Source: Microbacterium suaedae
GTDB lineage: Bacteria > Actinomycetota > Actinomycetes > Actinomycetales > Microbacteriaceae
DNA: 64,000 nt
NCBI RefSeq assembly: GCF_003254645.1
Contig: NZ_PNFD01000001.1
Location: forward strand, 186,001-250,000
Reading direction: 5' to 3'
Below are positions 53,184 to 62,769 of the stretch, in pieces; positions within the stretch are counted from its first letter, which is position 1, and the number at the start of each line of letters is the position of its first letter. The notes under the pieces are model-generated. The model worked only from the letters and a program-made list of their open reading frames with translations, searched no databases and was not told the origin of the DNA. The translations under genes and the position numbers were made by a program.

Positions 53184-54056
53184 TCAGAACTCGCCGTAGA
53201 CCTCGCGGGTATTGGCGGCGACCTGCGCACAGAGCTCGTCGAGGTCGGCGTCGAGCTCGGCCGCAAGGAAGCGCATCGTGAGCGGCACGAGATACGGCGC
53301 GTTCGGGCGCCCTCGGTACGGCACGGGTGTGAGGAACGGCGCGTCGGTCTCGACGAGGATCCGCTCGCGCGGCGTGACCGCGAGCGCGTCGCGCAGGTTC
53401 TGAGCGTTCTTGAAGGTCACATTGCCCGCGAAGGACAGCCAGTACCCGTGCTCGGCCGCCTCGCGCGCCATGTGCTCGTCGCCCGAGAAGCAATGGAACA
53501 CCGTCTTCTCGGGGGCTCCGACGCGCGCGAGCGTGTCGAGCACGTCGCGATGGGCGTCGCGGTCGTGGATCTGCATCGCGATGCCGTGCTTCTTCGCCAG
53601 AGCGATGTGCGCTTCGAACGACGCCATCTGAGCCGGGCGCCCGTCTTCCGCCGTACGGAAGTAGTCGAGCCCCGTCTCCCCGATCGCGCGCACGCGGGGG
53701 TGGGACGCGAGATCGTCGATCACGCCGATCGCCTCGTCGAGCCGGCCGTCGGCCGCGTACACGGGCGCGTCGTTGGGGTGGATCGCGACGGCCGCGAGCA
53801 CGCGCGCGTCACGCTCGGCGGCGGCGACTGCCCACTGTGACGACGCGATGTCCCCCGAGGCCTGGATGACCCCCGAAACTCCGGCGGCCTCCGCCCGGTT
53901 CAGCTGCTCGTCGAGCGTCAGCGGATCCTCACCATCATCGATCTCGAGGTGGCAGTGATTGTCGACGACCGGCACGGCGAGCGGCTCGGGCGCCTCGGGG
54001 TGTGTGAGGTCCTTCCGGCCCTTCTTCTCGCGCGCGGTGACGTACGTCTCGGTCAT
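53184..54056 (-). CDS. TatD-family metal-dependent hydrolase
   Basis: A 290-residue TatD/YcfH-type TIM-barrel DNase. Metal ligands are visible in PVVDNHCHLEID, AIGETGLDYFRTAEDG, IAMQIHDRDAHRD, TVFHCFSGD and LVETDAPFLTPVPYRGRPNA. Members have 3'-5' exonuclease activity. It follows metG by nine bases on the same strand, the usual actinobacterial metG-tatD-rsmA order, and is probably co-transcribed with it. Start is ATG. Confidence 0.94.
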   Translation of the reverse strand: MTETYVTAREKKGRKDLTHPEAPEPLAVPVVDNHCHLEIDDGEDPLTLDEQLNRAEAAGVSGVIQASGDIASSQWAVAAAERDARVLAAVAIHPNDAPVYAADGRLDEAIGVIDDLASHPRVRAIGETGLDYFRTAEDGRPAQMASFEAHIALAKKHGIAMQIHDRDAHRDVLDTLARVGAPEKTVFHCFSGDEHMAREAAEHGYWLSFAGNVTFKNAQNLRDALAVTPRERILVETDAPFLTPVPYRGRPNAPYLVPLTMRFLAAELDADLDELCAQVAANTREVYGEF

Positions 54057-54065
54057 CAGTGCGTG

Positions 54066-55631
54066 TCAGTCTTCCTCGATGCGCGGGAACAGCGGGGCGA
54101 GCTTCGAGACGGTCGCGCCGGCGGCGAGCTGACCCCAGCGTCCCGCCTCGCGGATCGGCTGCTCCGCGAGCACGCCCTCCGCGCCGAGCGCCTGCCACAG
54201 CTTCGCGGTCGATTCGGGCATGATGGGCGACAGCAGCACGGCGAGCGCGCGCAGCCCCTCCAGGCACGTGTACAGGACGGTCCCGAGGCGGCCGCGCAGC
54301 TCATCGCTCTTCGCGAGAACCCAGGGCTCGTTGTCGGTGATGTATCCGTTGAGCGCGTCGACGATCTTCCAGATCTCGTCGATCGCCTCGTCGATGCGGA
54401 ACCGCTCGATCGCTGCGTCGGCCTTCCGCGCCGCGTCGGAGACGAGTGTCTGGATCTCCAGATCAGCCTCGGTGTACTCCCCGGGCTCCGGAACGGATCC
54501 GTCGAAATACTTCGCCGTCATCGCGACCGAGCGCGAGGCGAGATTTCCGAAGCCGTTCGCGAGCTCTGCGTGATACCGGGCGACCATGTCCTCCCAGGAG
54601 AACGAGCCGTCCTGCCCGAACGCGATCGCGGAGAGGAAGTAGAAGCGGTACGCGTCGGATCCGAAGGTGTCGACGAGGGTCTGCGGGGCGATTCCGGTCG
54701 CCTTCGACTTCGACATCTTCTCGCCGCCGACGAGAAGCCAGCCGTGCGCGAACACGCCCTTCGGCACCTCGAGCCCCGCCGCCATGAGCATGGCCGGCCA
54801 GATCACGGCGTGGAATCGCAGGATGTCCTTGCCGACCACGTGGTATCCGGGCCAGCGGCGCGAGAAGTTCTCGTCGTCGGATCCGTAGCCGATCGCGGTG
54901 GCGTAATTCAGCAGCGCGTCGACCCACACGTAGATGACGTGCGATGCGTCCCACGGAACCGGGATGCCCCAGTCGAACGCGCTGCGCGAGATCGACAGAT
55001 CCTTCAGCCCCTGCTGCACGAACGCGATGACCTCGTTGCGCGCCGACTCGGGCTGCACGAAATCCGGGGTATCGCGGTAGAGCGCGAGCAGCCGATCCTG
55101 GAACTCGCTGAGCTTGAAGAAGTAGTTCTTCTCGTGCAGCAGCTCGAGCGGCTTCGAGTGGATGGCGCAGACCTTCAGCCCCTCGAAGGCACCCGTGCCC
55201 TCGACGATCTCGCTCTCGGGCTTGAACTCCTCGCAGCCGACGCAGTACAGCGCCTCGTACTCGCCCGCGTAGATGTGCCCACGGTCGTAGATCGCCTGGA
55301 TGAACGCCTTGACGCTCTCCTCGTGACGCTCCTGCGTCGTGCGGATGAAGTCATCGTTGGCGACATCGAGCGTCTCGAGGAGCGGGTTCCACTCTTCAGC
55401 GACGAGCTTGTCGACCCACTCCTGCGGGCTCACGCCGTTCGCGGCGGCCGCACGCATCATCTTCTGGCCGTGCTCGTCGGTGCCCGTGAGCATCCAGGTG
55501 TCGTCACCGCCCTGGCGGTGCCAGCGCGCGAGCGCGTCGACCGCCACCGTCGTGTACCCGTGGCCGATGTGCGGGACATCGCTCGGGTAGTAGATGGGTG
55601 TGGTGATGTAGAACGAACCGCCGGAAGTCAC
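54066..55631 (-). CDS. metG: Methionine--tRNA ligase
   Basis: A 521-residue class I synthetase. The HIGH box is in YPSDVPHIGHGYTTVAVDAL, the KMSKS box in GGEKMSKSKATGI near residue 301, and the zinc knuckle region YCVGCEEF shows one Cys pair. The C-terminal anticodon-binding helical domain is complete, without the extra tRNA-binding domain of some bacteria. The GTG start follows TAGACT by exactly six bases, supporting a leaderless mRNA. It precedes tatD with nine bases between. Confidence 0.96.
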   Translation of the reverse strand: MTSGGSFYITTPIYYPSDVPHIGHGYTTVAVDALARWHRQGGDDTWMLTGTDEHGQKMMRAAAANGVSPQEWVDKLVAEEWNPLLETLDVANDDFIRTTQERHEESVKAFIQAIYDRGHIYAGEYEALYCVGCEEFKPESEIVEGTGAFEGLKVCAIHSKPLELLHEKNYFFKLSEFQDRLLALYRDTPDFVQPESARNEVIAFVQQGLKDLSISRSAFDWGIPVPWDASHVIYVWVDALLNYATAIGYGSDDENFSRRWPGYHVVGKDILRFHAVIWPAMLMAAGLEVPKGVFAHGWLLVGGEKMSKSKATGIAPQTLVDTFGSDAYRFYFLSAIAFGQDGSFSWEDMVARYHAELANGFGNLASRSVAMTAKYFDGSVPEPGEYTEADLEIQTLVSDAARKADAAIERFRIDEAIDEIWKIVDALNGYITDNEPWVLAKSDELRGRLGTVLYTCLEGLRALAVLLSPIMPESTAKLWQALGAEGVLAEQPIREAGRWGQLAAGATVSKLAPLFPRIEED

Positions 55632-55687
55632 CCCGACAGTCTATGGGGGCCGCGCCCTCGTATTTCACAGGAGACGACGCACTCGTC

Positions 55688-57550
55688 TCAGCGCAGGAAC
55701 GCCTCGACGATCGGGCCCGCCGTCTCGGATCCGCTGCTCGCCTCGGCGACGAACACGGCCACCGCGAGATCGCCTTGCGTTGCGATCATCCAGCCGTGGA
55801 CGGGGAGCTCGCCGCTCTCGTCCGGCTCGCCGTACTCGGCCGTGCCGGTCTTCGCCCCGACGGCGGGTTCGAGGCCCGCAAGCTCCGTCGCGGATCCTTC
55901 CGTGACGACGGCGCGCAGGAATCCCTGCAGCGTCTCGGCCTCTTCGGCTGTGAGCGGAGCGGCCGGATCCTCGCGATCCGGCTCCTCGTCGGCGAGCAGG
56001 TGGGGCGCCACGGCCTGCCCCGCGCTCACCGACGCCGCGACGGTCGCCATCGCGAGCGGGCTCGCGAGGACGCGGCCCTGCCCGATCATGTCGGCCGCGA
56101 ACTCGGTCTCGCTCTCCGCCGACGGTACGGCGCCAAGGAAGGCCGGGAAGCCGAGATCGGCTTCGGTTCCGAGGCCGAGCGCCTCGGCAGCACCGACGAG
56201 AGAGTCATCATCGAGGCGCGCCCGCTCGCCGATCAGCGCCGTGTTGCACGAATTCGCGATCGCCTGGCGCAGGGTGATCTCCCCTGTCGCCGAAGCGGGG
56301 TAGTCGTCGTAGTTGTGGAATTCGAAGCCGTCGACCGTCACGGTCTCCGCGCACGTGACGGCATCGTCCGCGGACATTCCCGACCGCAGCAGGGCGAGCG
56401 CCGTGACGACCTTGAACGTGGATCCCGGCGGGTACTGCCCCGTCGTCGCGACGTTCGGGATGTCGCTGGACTGCCCATCCGCCGCCGCGACGATCGCTCC
56501 CGTCGACGGGCGGATCGCGACGAGTGCGCTCGTCCCGGAAACTCCGGCGAGCACCTCGTCGGCACGGTTCTGCAGTTCGACGTCGAGCGTCGTGACGAGC
56601 GGATCCGCTTCCTCGGATTCCCAGCTGGTGAGCGCGCGACGCTCGGCGTCTTCGCCCTCGCCCGAGACGGCGCTGATCGTGATCGCCGGTGTTCCCCGGA
56701 GTTCCGCGTCGTACGTGGCCTGCAACCCGGACAGCCCGACCTGGTCGCCCGCAGCGATCTCTCCGTCCGATTCCTCGATGATCTCGGCGGTCGCCTCACC
56801 GACGGTCCCGAGCAGATCGCGAGCGAACTCGCGGGTGGGCGCGAGAAGCATCGTGTCGTCGATCGCATTCGCACCGGGGATCTCGGCGTAGCCGTCGGCG
56901 ACGCGATCCGCCGCATCCTCGGGGCGCAGCACGATGGCTTCGACGAAGGCCTGAGGGCCCATCTGCTCGGCGCGCGCGACGAACGGCTCGACGTCAACAC
57001 CCACCGCCTCGGCGATCGCGGCGGCACTGTCGGCCACCTGATCGGCCTCGATCCAGCTCTTGTCGAGCCCGTAGCGTGTGACCGGACGCTCGGTGACGAG
57101 AGTCTCGTCGCCCGCGCCAACGATGGCAGCGCGCTCCGGGTACTCCCGGGTCACCTCGATGCGCTCTCCGTCGGCGAGGCCATCGGCGACGAGGGCTGGG
57201 TCGCCCTCCACCGTCCATCCCTCGGACGTCTCGACGAACACGGCCGTCTCGCGGTAGGACCATTCGCGACCCTCGATCTCCCAGGCGAACGCAAGATCGA
57301 CGGTCGCCCCATCGTCCGTCCGCTCGGGCTCGGCGGCCGAGACCTCGAGCGGGTACCCGGCGAGCGGCTCTACGATCTCATCGAGCCCGCCCCCGAGCCC
57401 CGAGAGATCGTGCCCCTCGATCGCGCTCGTCAGCTCGTCGACGGCATCACCGAGGCCGTCGTCGCCCGTGCAGGCCGTGAGCCCGAGCAGGGGGACGAGG
57501 AGGATCCAGGCGACGGCGGGGCGGACGAATCGCGATGCAGTCGTGGTCAT
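55688..57550 (-). CDS. Penicillin-binding lipoprotein (class B PBP with MecA-N-like domain)
   Basis: A 620-residue D,D-transpeptidase of the lipoprotein type, like M. tuberculosis Rv2864c. A signal sequence with lipobox (LLGLTACTGD) anchors it outside the membrane. Residues 35-150 are NTF2/MecA-N-like. The transpeptidase domain has PPGSTFKVVTA with the SxxK nucleophile near residue 371, the SCN triad in AIANSCNTALIG and AKTGTAEYG near residue 560. A role in cell-wall cross-linking and beta-lactam tolerance is inferred from the family. A CAGAAT box lies six bases before the ATG. It is upstream of the metG cluster but 57 bases apart. Confidence 0.92.
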   Translation of the reverse strand: MTTTASRFVRPAVAWILLVPLLGLTACTGDDGLGDAVDELTSAIEGHDLSGLGGGLDEIVEPLAGYPLEVSAAEPERTDDGATVDLAFAWEIEGREWSYRETAVFVETSEGWTVEGDPALVADGLADGERIEVTREYPERAAIVGAGDETLVTERPVTRYGLDKSWIEADQVADSAAAIAEAVGVDVEPFVARAEQMGPQAFVEAIVLRPEDAADRVADGYAEIPGANAIDDTMLLAPTREFARDLLGTVGEATAEIIEESDGEIAAGDQVGLSGLQATYDAELRGTPAITISAVSGEGEDAERRALTSWESEEADPLVTTLDVELQNRADEVLAGVSGTSALVAIRPSTGAIVAAADGQSSDIPNVATTGQYPPGSTFKVVTALALLRSGMSADDAVTCAETVTVDGFEFHNYDDYPASATGEITLRQAIANSCNTALIGERARLDDDSLVGAAEALGLGTEADLGFPAFLGAVPSAESETEFAADMIGQGRVLASPLAMATVAASVSAGQAVAPHLLADEEPDREDPAAPLTAEEAETLQGFLRAVVTEGSATELAGLEPAVGAKTGTAEYGEPDESGELPVHGWMIATQGDLAVAVFVAEASSGSETAGPIVEAFLR

Positions 57551-57624
57551 GCCCTCATTCTGCCGCCCCGCGCACTGCGTCGCGTCGCGCCCTCATGTCG
57601 TCGGGCGGGCGAAGAGCTCCGTCG

Positions 57625-57834
57625 TCAGCGGCGTGGTCGCGTGCTCAGGCCGAAGTACGCGAGGGGGCCGACCCAGTTGATGAGGATCACAGGAATCCAG
57701 AACGGCTTCTTTCCTCGCACGTCCTCCGCCGGGCGTGCCCAGAGATCGAGGAAGGCGAACAGTGCGAGCGTCACCTGCACGAGGCCGAGAAAGATGAGGC
57801 CAATACGCTTCGGGATCGAGATCTTCGTCTCCAT
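57625..57834 (-). CDS. Small membrane protein with PLDc_N domain
   Basis: A 69-residue protein with two helices: IGLIFLGLVQVTLALFAFLD, then PFWIPVILINWVGPLAYFGL. The pattern of a charged loop with a Trp-rich second helix matches the PLDc_N (phospholipase D N-terminal) domain, common in small actinobacterial membrane proteins. The ATG follows TACTCT by six bases. It lies between the penicillin-binding lipoprotein and the idonate operon. Function unknown. Confidence 0.78.
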   Translation of the reverse strand: METKISIPKRIGLIFLGLVQVTLALFAFLDLWARPAEDVRGKKPFWIPVILINWVGPLAYFGLSTRPRR

Positions 57835-57913
57835 GGCTCGAGAGTATCCGCATCGCGAGCCGGCGTCGACGCCGCGCCCGTCGCGTTGCTTCTCGACGAG
57901 ACGGGCGCGGCGC

Positions 57914-59443
57914 TCAGTGCGCGAGCGGCAGGCGCGAGGCGATGTCCTGCAGCGTGACGTTCGCGGGCAGCAGCGCCGCATACAGCCGTTCGAAGACGGG
58001 ACGCAGCTCGGCGTACACCTCGGCGTCGCCGCGCACCGGTGCGGTCACGTCGGCGACCGGCACCATGTCGGCCGCGACATCGATCGAGTCGATCAGGCCG
58101 AGCGCCTCCATGCCGAGCAGCGCGGCGCCGAAGCCGGATCCCTCGGGACTCTCGGGGAAGCCGATGGCGTCGCCGAATGCGCTCGCGAGGGTCTGGCGCC
58201 AGATCTGGTGCTTCATGACACCGCCCGTCGCGCGGATCTCCGAGATGTCGAGATCCGCCTGACGCATCGACTGGAGCACGAGCGTCAGCTGCAGCGCGAC
58301 GCCCTCGACAGCCGCACGGACGAGGTGCGCCCGGCGATGCGAGCGGGTGAGCCCCACATAGGCGCCGCGCGCGACGCCACCCCACCGGGGGGCGCGCTCG
58401 CCGAGCAGGTACGGCAGCATGAGCAGCCCGCCGGATCCCGCGGGAACCGTCATCGCCTCGTCGAGCAGCTGCGCCGTCGACAGCCCCGCCTCGCCGGAGG
58501 CGAGTTCGGCGCGCACCCAATCGAGCACGACGCCGCCGTTGTTGATGGCACCACCGATCACCCACCGGTCCTCGGTGAGGGCGTAGCAGAACACGCCTCC
58601 CATGGGGTCCACGCTCGGCCGGTCGACCGCGACGCGCAGGGCGCCGCTCGTCCCCACCGAGCACGCGGCGACGCCGGAGCGCACGGCTCCGACGCCGAGG
58701 TTCGCGAGCGGGCCATCGCCCGCGCCGACGACGACCGGCGTCTCGAGGTCGAGGCCCGTCGCCTTCCGCGCCTCGGGAGTGATCCCGTCGAGGATGTGCC
58801 GCGTCGCGACGAGAACGGGAAGGTGCGCGTCGGTGATCCCCGCGAGGTCGAGCGCCTCGTCGTCCCAGGCCAGCCGATGGATGTCCATGAGACCAGAAGC
58901 CGAGGCGAGCGAATGGTCCGTCACGAGGGAGCCGCACATCTGCAGCAGCACCCAGTCCTTGATGCCCGCCCAGGTCGCGGCGCGCGCGAAGAGCTCTGGT
59001 TCGTGCGCGCGGAACCAGACGAGCTTCGTCAGCGGCGACATCGGGTGCACGGGCGTGCCCGTACGGCGGTGGAGCGCAAGCCCCGCCCCGCTGTCGCGGA
59101 TCCGTGCGGCCTCCTCAGCGGCGCGCGTATCCGCCCACGTGACGACCGGGGTGAGGGGCTGCCCGTCGGCGTCGAGGGCCATGACGCTGTGCATGGCGCT
59201 CGAGAAGCTCACGCCGCGGACATGCTCCGCCCCGACCGCTCCGACGACGTCGCGGACACCGCGGTAGACCGCGTCGAGGATGTCACGCGGATCCTGCTCC
59301 GCGTGCCCAGGGACGGGCTCATCGAGCGGATATCCGTGCGAGGCCTCGGCCACGGCCCGGCCATCGGTCCGGTACGCGACGACCTTCGTCGCCGTCGTCC
59401 CCATGTCGATGCCGACGACGACGTCATCGTGTGCGGTGTCCAT
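57914..59443 (-). CDS. FGGY-family sugar kinase, probably gluconokinase
   Basis: A 509-residue carbohydrate kinase. DVVVGIDMGTTATKVVAYR begins the ATPase fold; VSFSSAMHSVMALDADGQPL, WAGIKDWVLLQMCG and VGTSGALRV, with the signature RATGGVMKHQIWRQTLASAF near the end, are FGGY hallmarks. Gluconokinase rather than xylulokinase is favoured by the neighbours: idonate dehydrogenase, ketogluconate reductase and a GntP permease. Then it would phosphorylate gluconate to 6-phosphogluconate. The ATG follows GGGAGG. It is the last gene of the operon. Confidence 0.88.
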   Translation of the reverse strand: MDTAHDDVVVGIDMGTTATKVVAYRTDGRAVAEASHGYPLDEPVPGHAEQDPRDILDAVYRGVRDVVGAVGAEHVRGVSFSSAMHSVMALDADGQPLTPVVTWADTRAAEEAARIRDSGAGLALHRRTGTPVHPMSPLTKLVWFRAHEPELFARAATWAGIKDWVLLQMCGSLVTDHSLASASGLMDIHRLAWDDEALDLAGITDAHLPVLVATRHILDGITPEARKATGLDLETPVVVGAGDGPLANLGVGAVRSGVAACSVGTSGALRVAVDRPSVDPMGGVFCYALTEDRWVIGGAINNGGVVLDWVRAELASGEAGLSTAQLLDEAMTVPAGSGGLLMLPYLLGERAPRWGGVARGAYVGLTRSHRRAHLVRAAVEGVALQLTLVLQSMRQADLDISEIRATGGVMKHQIWRQTLASAFGDAIGFPESPEGSGFGAALLGMEALGLIDSIDVAADMVPVADVTAPVRGDAEVYAELRPVFERLYAALLPANVTLQDIASRLPLAH

Positions 59444-59460
59444 CTGCGCCTCCCTGCGGC

Positions 59461-60495
59461 TCAGTCCGAGCAGTCGTCGAGCGAGACGACCACCTTGCCC
59501 GATCGTCGCGAATCCCGCGCGAGCTCGAACGCATCGCGCACCTCGGCGACGGGCACGACGTGGGTCGCGACGCGCGCGATATCCGGACGCTCCGCGAGGA
59601 GCGCGACCGCCTCGTCGATCTCGTCGCGGAAGCGGAACGCCCCGCGCAGATCGATCTCCTTCGAGATGAACGGCGCAAGATTCACGCCGCGCGGCTCGTT
59701 CGGAACCATACCGATCTGCACGACAACCCCGCGGCGGCGGGCCGCGACGCCCGCGGCACCGATCGCGACGGGCGCGCCCGAACACTCGAGCACGGCGTCG
59801 AACGCCTCGACCGGCAGCTCGTCCTGACCGATCCGCACGACGTCATCGGCGCCCAGCTCCCGGGCGCGCTCGAGCGGCTCGTCAAGGACATCGCTGACCG
59901 TGATGTGCGCGGCGCCGCGCGCGCGGGCCGCCACGACGGCGAGCAGGCCGATCGGCCCGGCCCCCGAGACGAGGACCCGCGCCCCGGCGAGGTCGCCGGC
60001 CCGCGAAGCGCCGTGCAGGGCCACCCCCAGGGGCTCGGCCAGCACGGCTGCGTCGACGCCGAGCCCGCTCGGAAGCGGGCGCACCATGCCCCGATCGACC
60101 ACGAGGAGATCGGCCATCGCGCCCTGCGTGTGCGGCATCGTCGACGCGCTGCCGAGATACGATCCGCCCGGCCACAGGTGCGGCTCGCCCTGCGTTCCCG
60201 GCACCTCGGTGCCGAAGCGTGCCGGGTGGATCGTCACGGGAGTTCCCGGCGCGAACTCGCCCCGCGGATCCTCGTCGACGACACCCGACAGCTCATGACC
60301 GGGCACGAGCGGCTCGCGCACGACGTACTCGCCGTTGGCGCCCTCGAAGAAGTAGTGCAGATCGCTTCCGCAGATGCCGACACGAGAGACGCGGATCCGC
60401 ACCTCGCCGTCGCCCGGCTCCGGAACGGGCACCTCGCGCACCGCGATCTGCTCGGCGCCGTCGATGAACACGGCCCGCATGCTGGACGCGCTCAT
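59461..60495 (-). CDS. idnD: L-idonate 5-dehydrogenase (zinc-type alcohol dehydrogenase family)
   Basis: A 344-residue medium-chain dehydrogenase oxidising L-idonate to 5-ketogluconate. The catalytic zinc site is intact: VGICGSDLHYFFEG and VPGHELSGVV. The NAD fold SGAGPIGLLAVVAARARGA is typical. The structural-zinc lobe, normally four Cys, contains none (HPARFGTEVPGTQGEPHLWP). It is co-transcribed with idnO, overlapping it by four bases, and followed by the kinase. The substrate is inferred from operon content and similarity to IdnD; sorbitol- or xylitol-type dehydrogenases are alternatives. Confidence 0.86.
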   Translation of the reverse strand: MSASSMRAVFIDGAEQIAVREVPVPEPGDGEVRIRVSRVGICGSDLHYFFEGANGEYVVREPLVPGHELSGVVDEDPRGEFAPGTPVTIHPARFGTEVPGTQGEPHLWPGGSYLGSASTMPHTQGAMADLLVVDRGMVRPLPSGLGVDAAVLAEPLGVALHGASRAGDLAGARVLVSGAGPIGLLAVVAARARGAAHITVSDVLDEPLERARELGADDVVRIGQDELPVEAFDAVLECSGAPVAIGAAGVAARRRGVVVQIGMVPNEPRGVNLAPFISKEIDLRGAFRFRDEIDEAVALLAERPDIARVATHVVPVAEVRDAFELARDSRRSGKVVVSLDDCSD

Positions 60496-61262
60496 ACGAC
60501 CGCCGTCATTCCGCCGTCGACGACGATGTTCTGCCCCGATACGAAGCTCGACGCGTCGGAGGCGAGGAACAGCAGCGCTCCGCGCAGCTCGCGCACATCA
60601 CCCCACCGGTGGGCGGGAGTGCGGTTCACGAGCCAATCGTTGAACTTCTCGTCTTCGACGAGGGCGCGGTTCATATCGGTCGCGAAGTACCCCGGCGACA
60701 GCGCGTTGACCTGCACTCCGTAGCGCGCGAGGTCGGCCGCCATGCCCTGCGTGAGCAGCGCGACGCCGCCCTTCGAGGCCGAGTACGGCGCGATCGTCTG
60801 CCGCGCCAGCTTCGACTGCACCGACGCGACGTTGACGATCTTTCCGGATCCTCGCTCGACCATGCCCGGCGTCACGAAGCGCGACACGTAGAACATGCTC
60901 GAGAGATTGCTCGCGAGCACGGCGTCCCAATCGGCCACGTCGAACTCGGCGAACGGCGCGCGCCGCTGCAGGCCCGCGTTGTTCACGAGGATGTCCGGCA
61001 CGCCGTGCTCGGCGATGAGCGCACCGATCTGCTCCTCGACGGCGCCGGCGTCGGTCACGTCGAAGCGCACCGTCGCGGGGCGCTCCCCCGAGATCTCGGC
61101 GACGGCATCCGCCGCCTCCGAGAGGGCGTCGGCGTCGCGTCCGTGCAGGATGACCCGGGCGCCCGCCTCGGCGAGGCCGAGAGCGAGCGTGCGCCCGAGG
61201 CCGCGCGAGGATCCCGTCACGAGCGCAAGCCGCCCCGTGACATCGAACAGATCGGTGGTCAT
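60492..61262 (-). CDS. idnO: 5-keto-D-gluconate reductase (SDR family, IdnO-like)
   Basis: A 256-residue short-chain dehydrogenase. The cofactor motif LALVTGSSRGLGRTLALGLA, ILVNNAGLQRR, and the catalytic Ser, Tyr and Lys (VASVQSKLARQTIAPYSASK) are complete, and LSPGYFATDMNRAL is typical of gluconate 5-dehydrogenases. It would interconvert 5-ketogluconate and gluconate. The stop overlaps the idnD ATG by four bases, and the GntP permease gene ends ten bases upstream, so the order permease-idnO-idnD-kinase forms one transcription unit. Confidence 0.9.
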   Translation of the reverse strand: MTTDLFDVTGRLALVTGSSRGLGRTLALGLAEAGARVILHGRDADALSEAADAVAEISGERPATVRFDVTDAGAVEEQIGALIAEHGVPDILVNNAGLQRRAPFAEFDVADWDAVLASNLSSMFYVSRFVTPGMVERGSGKIVNVASVQSKLARQTIAPYSASKGGVALLTQGMAADLARYGVQVNALSPGYFATDMNRALVEDEKFNDWLVNRTPAHRWGDVRELRGALLFLASDASSFVSGQNIVVDGGMTAVV

Positions 61263-61272
61263 GAGCTCCTCC

Positions 61273-62655
61273 TCAGAAGATCAGGTAGATGGCGAGCACG
61301 AGAACGAAGCCGACGACCGACTCGAGGGCCTGCTGCACCGTCCACGTCCGAAGGGTCGTCTTGACGTCCATGTCCATGAGTCGGCCGACCAGCCAGAACC
61401 CGGAGTCGTTGACGTGCCCAGCGAAGACGGATCCCGCCGCCGTCGCCAGAGTGATCGCCGCGACGTCGACCGCGCTGAAGCCTCCCGCCATGACCGCGGG
61501 CGCCATGAGTCCGGCCGAGGTCACGAGCGCGACGGTCGCAGAGCCCTGCGCCAGGCGCAGGATCACGGCGATGAGGTAGGCCGCGATGATGACGGGCAGC
61601 CCGAGATCGGCGAGCGTGTCGGCGAGGGCGTCGCCGATGCCCGACGCGCGCAGCACGCCCCCGAACATGCCACCGGCACCCGTGATGAGGATGACCGATG
61701 CGACCGGACCGAAGGTTCCGTCAACGAGCTTCTCGAGGGCGGATCCCTTCTCGCCGCGGGCCGTGCCGAGCACGACGAGGGCGAGGAGCACCGTGATGAG
61801 CAGCGCGATGGGCGACTCGCCGATGAGCGAGAGCGCCTGCACCCAGAAGGCGCCGGGGTCGACCGCTCCGACCGAGCCGAGTGCGTTCAGGCCGGTGTTG
61901 AGGAAGATGAGGACGATCGGCACGAGGAGGATCGTGATGACCGTGCCGGCCTTCGGCGGGTTCTGCGGCTGGTCTTCATCGATCGTGCCGAACAGCGCCG
62001 GGACCATCATCGGAACGCGCTTGTTGACGAACTTGCCCCACAGGTAGCCCGAGAGGTACCAGGTCGGGAAGGCGATGACGAGGCCGAGGAGCAGCACGAT
62101 CCCGAGGTTCGCGCCGTAGAGCTCCGTCGCCGAGACGGGCCCGGGGTGCGGCGGCAGGAACACGTGCATGACCGAGAACGCTGCCGCGCCGCTGAGGCCG
62201 AACAGCAGGAGGTTCTTCCCGCCGATGCGACGCGCGACCGCGAAGATGATCGGGAGCATGACGATGAGGCCGGCGTCGAAGAAGATCGGGAAGCCGAGCA
62301 GCAGCGACGTGATGCCGAGGGCGAAGGCGGCGCGCTTCTCGCCGAACACGCGCACCATGAGATCGGCGACGGCCTTCGCGCCGCCCGACGACTCGATGAG
62401 GCGGCCGAGGATCGCGCCGAGCCCGATCAGGAGGGCGACGGATCCGAGCGTCCCTCCGAAGTCTTCTGTCAGCTTGCCGACGACGGTGCCGACGGGGATG
62501 CCCGCGGCGATCGCCGTGAGCACGGACACGAGGATCAGGGTGAGGAAGGCGTGCAGCCGCACCTTGATGACGAGGAACAGGATGAGGACGATCGCACCGG
62601 CGGCGATGCCGAGAAGTGGCCCGGCGCCGAGTGTCTGAGTCCACTCTTCTGTCAT
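61273..62655 (-). CDS. GntP-family gluconate/idonate permease
   Basis: A 460-residue polytopic symporter of the GntP/GntT/IdnT family. Family stretches are GIAAGAIVLILFLVIKVRLH near the N-terminus, FIFDAGLIVMLPI-like FFDAGLIVMLPIIFAVARRI, HVFLPPHPGPVSATELYGAN and HVNDSGFWLVGRLM near the C-terminus. It is the first gene of the operon and would bring in gluconate or L-idonate. The ATG follows GGAG. A 114-base AT-richer region upstream, shared with the divergent FadR-type regulator, carries the promoters. Confidence 0.93.
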   Translation of the reverse strand: MTEEWTQTLGAGPLLGIAAGAIVLILFLVIKVRLHAFLTLILVSVLTAIAAGIPVGTVVGKLTEDFGGTLGSVALLIGLGAILGRLIESSGGAKAVADLMVRVFGEKRAAFALGITSLLLGFPIFFDAGLIVMLPIIFAVARRIGGKNLLLFGLSGAAAFSVMHVFLPPHPGPVSATELYGANLGIVLLLGLVIAFPTWYLSGYLWGKFVNKRVPMMVPALFGTIDEDQPQNPPKAGTVITILLVPIVLIFLNTGLNALGSVGAVDPGAFWVQALSLIGESPIALLITVLLALVVLGTARGEKGSALEKLVDGTFGPVASVILITGAGGMFGGVLRASGIGDALADTLADLGLPVIIAAYLIAVILRLAQGSATVALVTSAGLMAPAVMAGGFSAVDVAAITLATAAGSVFAGHVNDSGFWLVGRLMDMDVKTTLRTWTVQQALESVVGFVLVLAIYLIF

Positions 62656-62769
62656 GGGATTCTCCGTTGAATTCGATGGGGGGATGCGGGCCCTCTGCGA
62701 CGCCGCACCACAAAGATACTACTTATTGGCACTGTAAGGTATCACTAATCGACTCCGAGGAGGGAACCG
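62656..62769. promoter_or_regulatory. Divergent promoter/operator region of the idonate operon
   Basis: On the minus strand TAGTAT at 62716-62721 is a good -10 box for the operon. On the plus strand TAAGGT at 62735-62740 could serve the regulator, and an RBS GAGGAGGG precedes its ATG. GATAC (62715-62719) and GTATC (62739-62743) are inverted arms over both boxes and are a candidate operator for the FadR-type regulator. The stretch is much more AT-rich than its surroundings. Binding is inferred. Confidence 0.6.

Noticed and set aside
55643..59827. A 1394-codon open frame on the plus strand opposite the PBP, PLDc_N and gluconokinase genes
   Set aside because: It crosses several well-supported minus-strand genes, has no recognisable domain, and is rich in Arg, as expected for antisense frames in GC-rich DNA.
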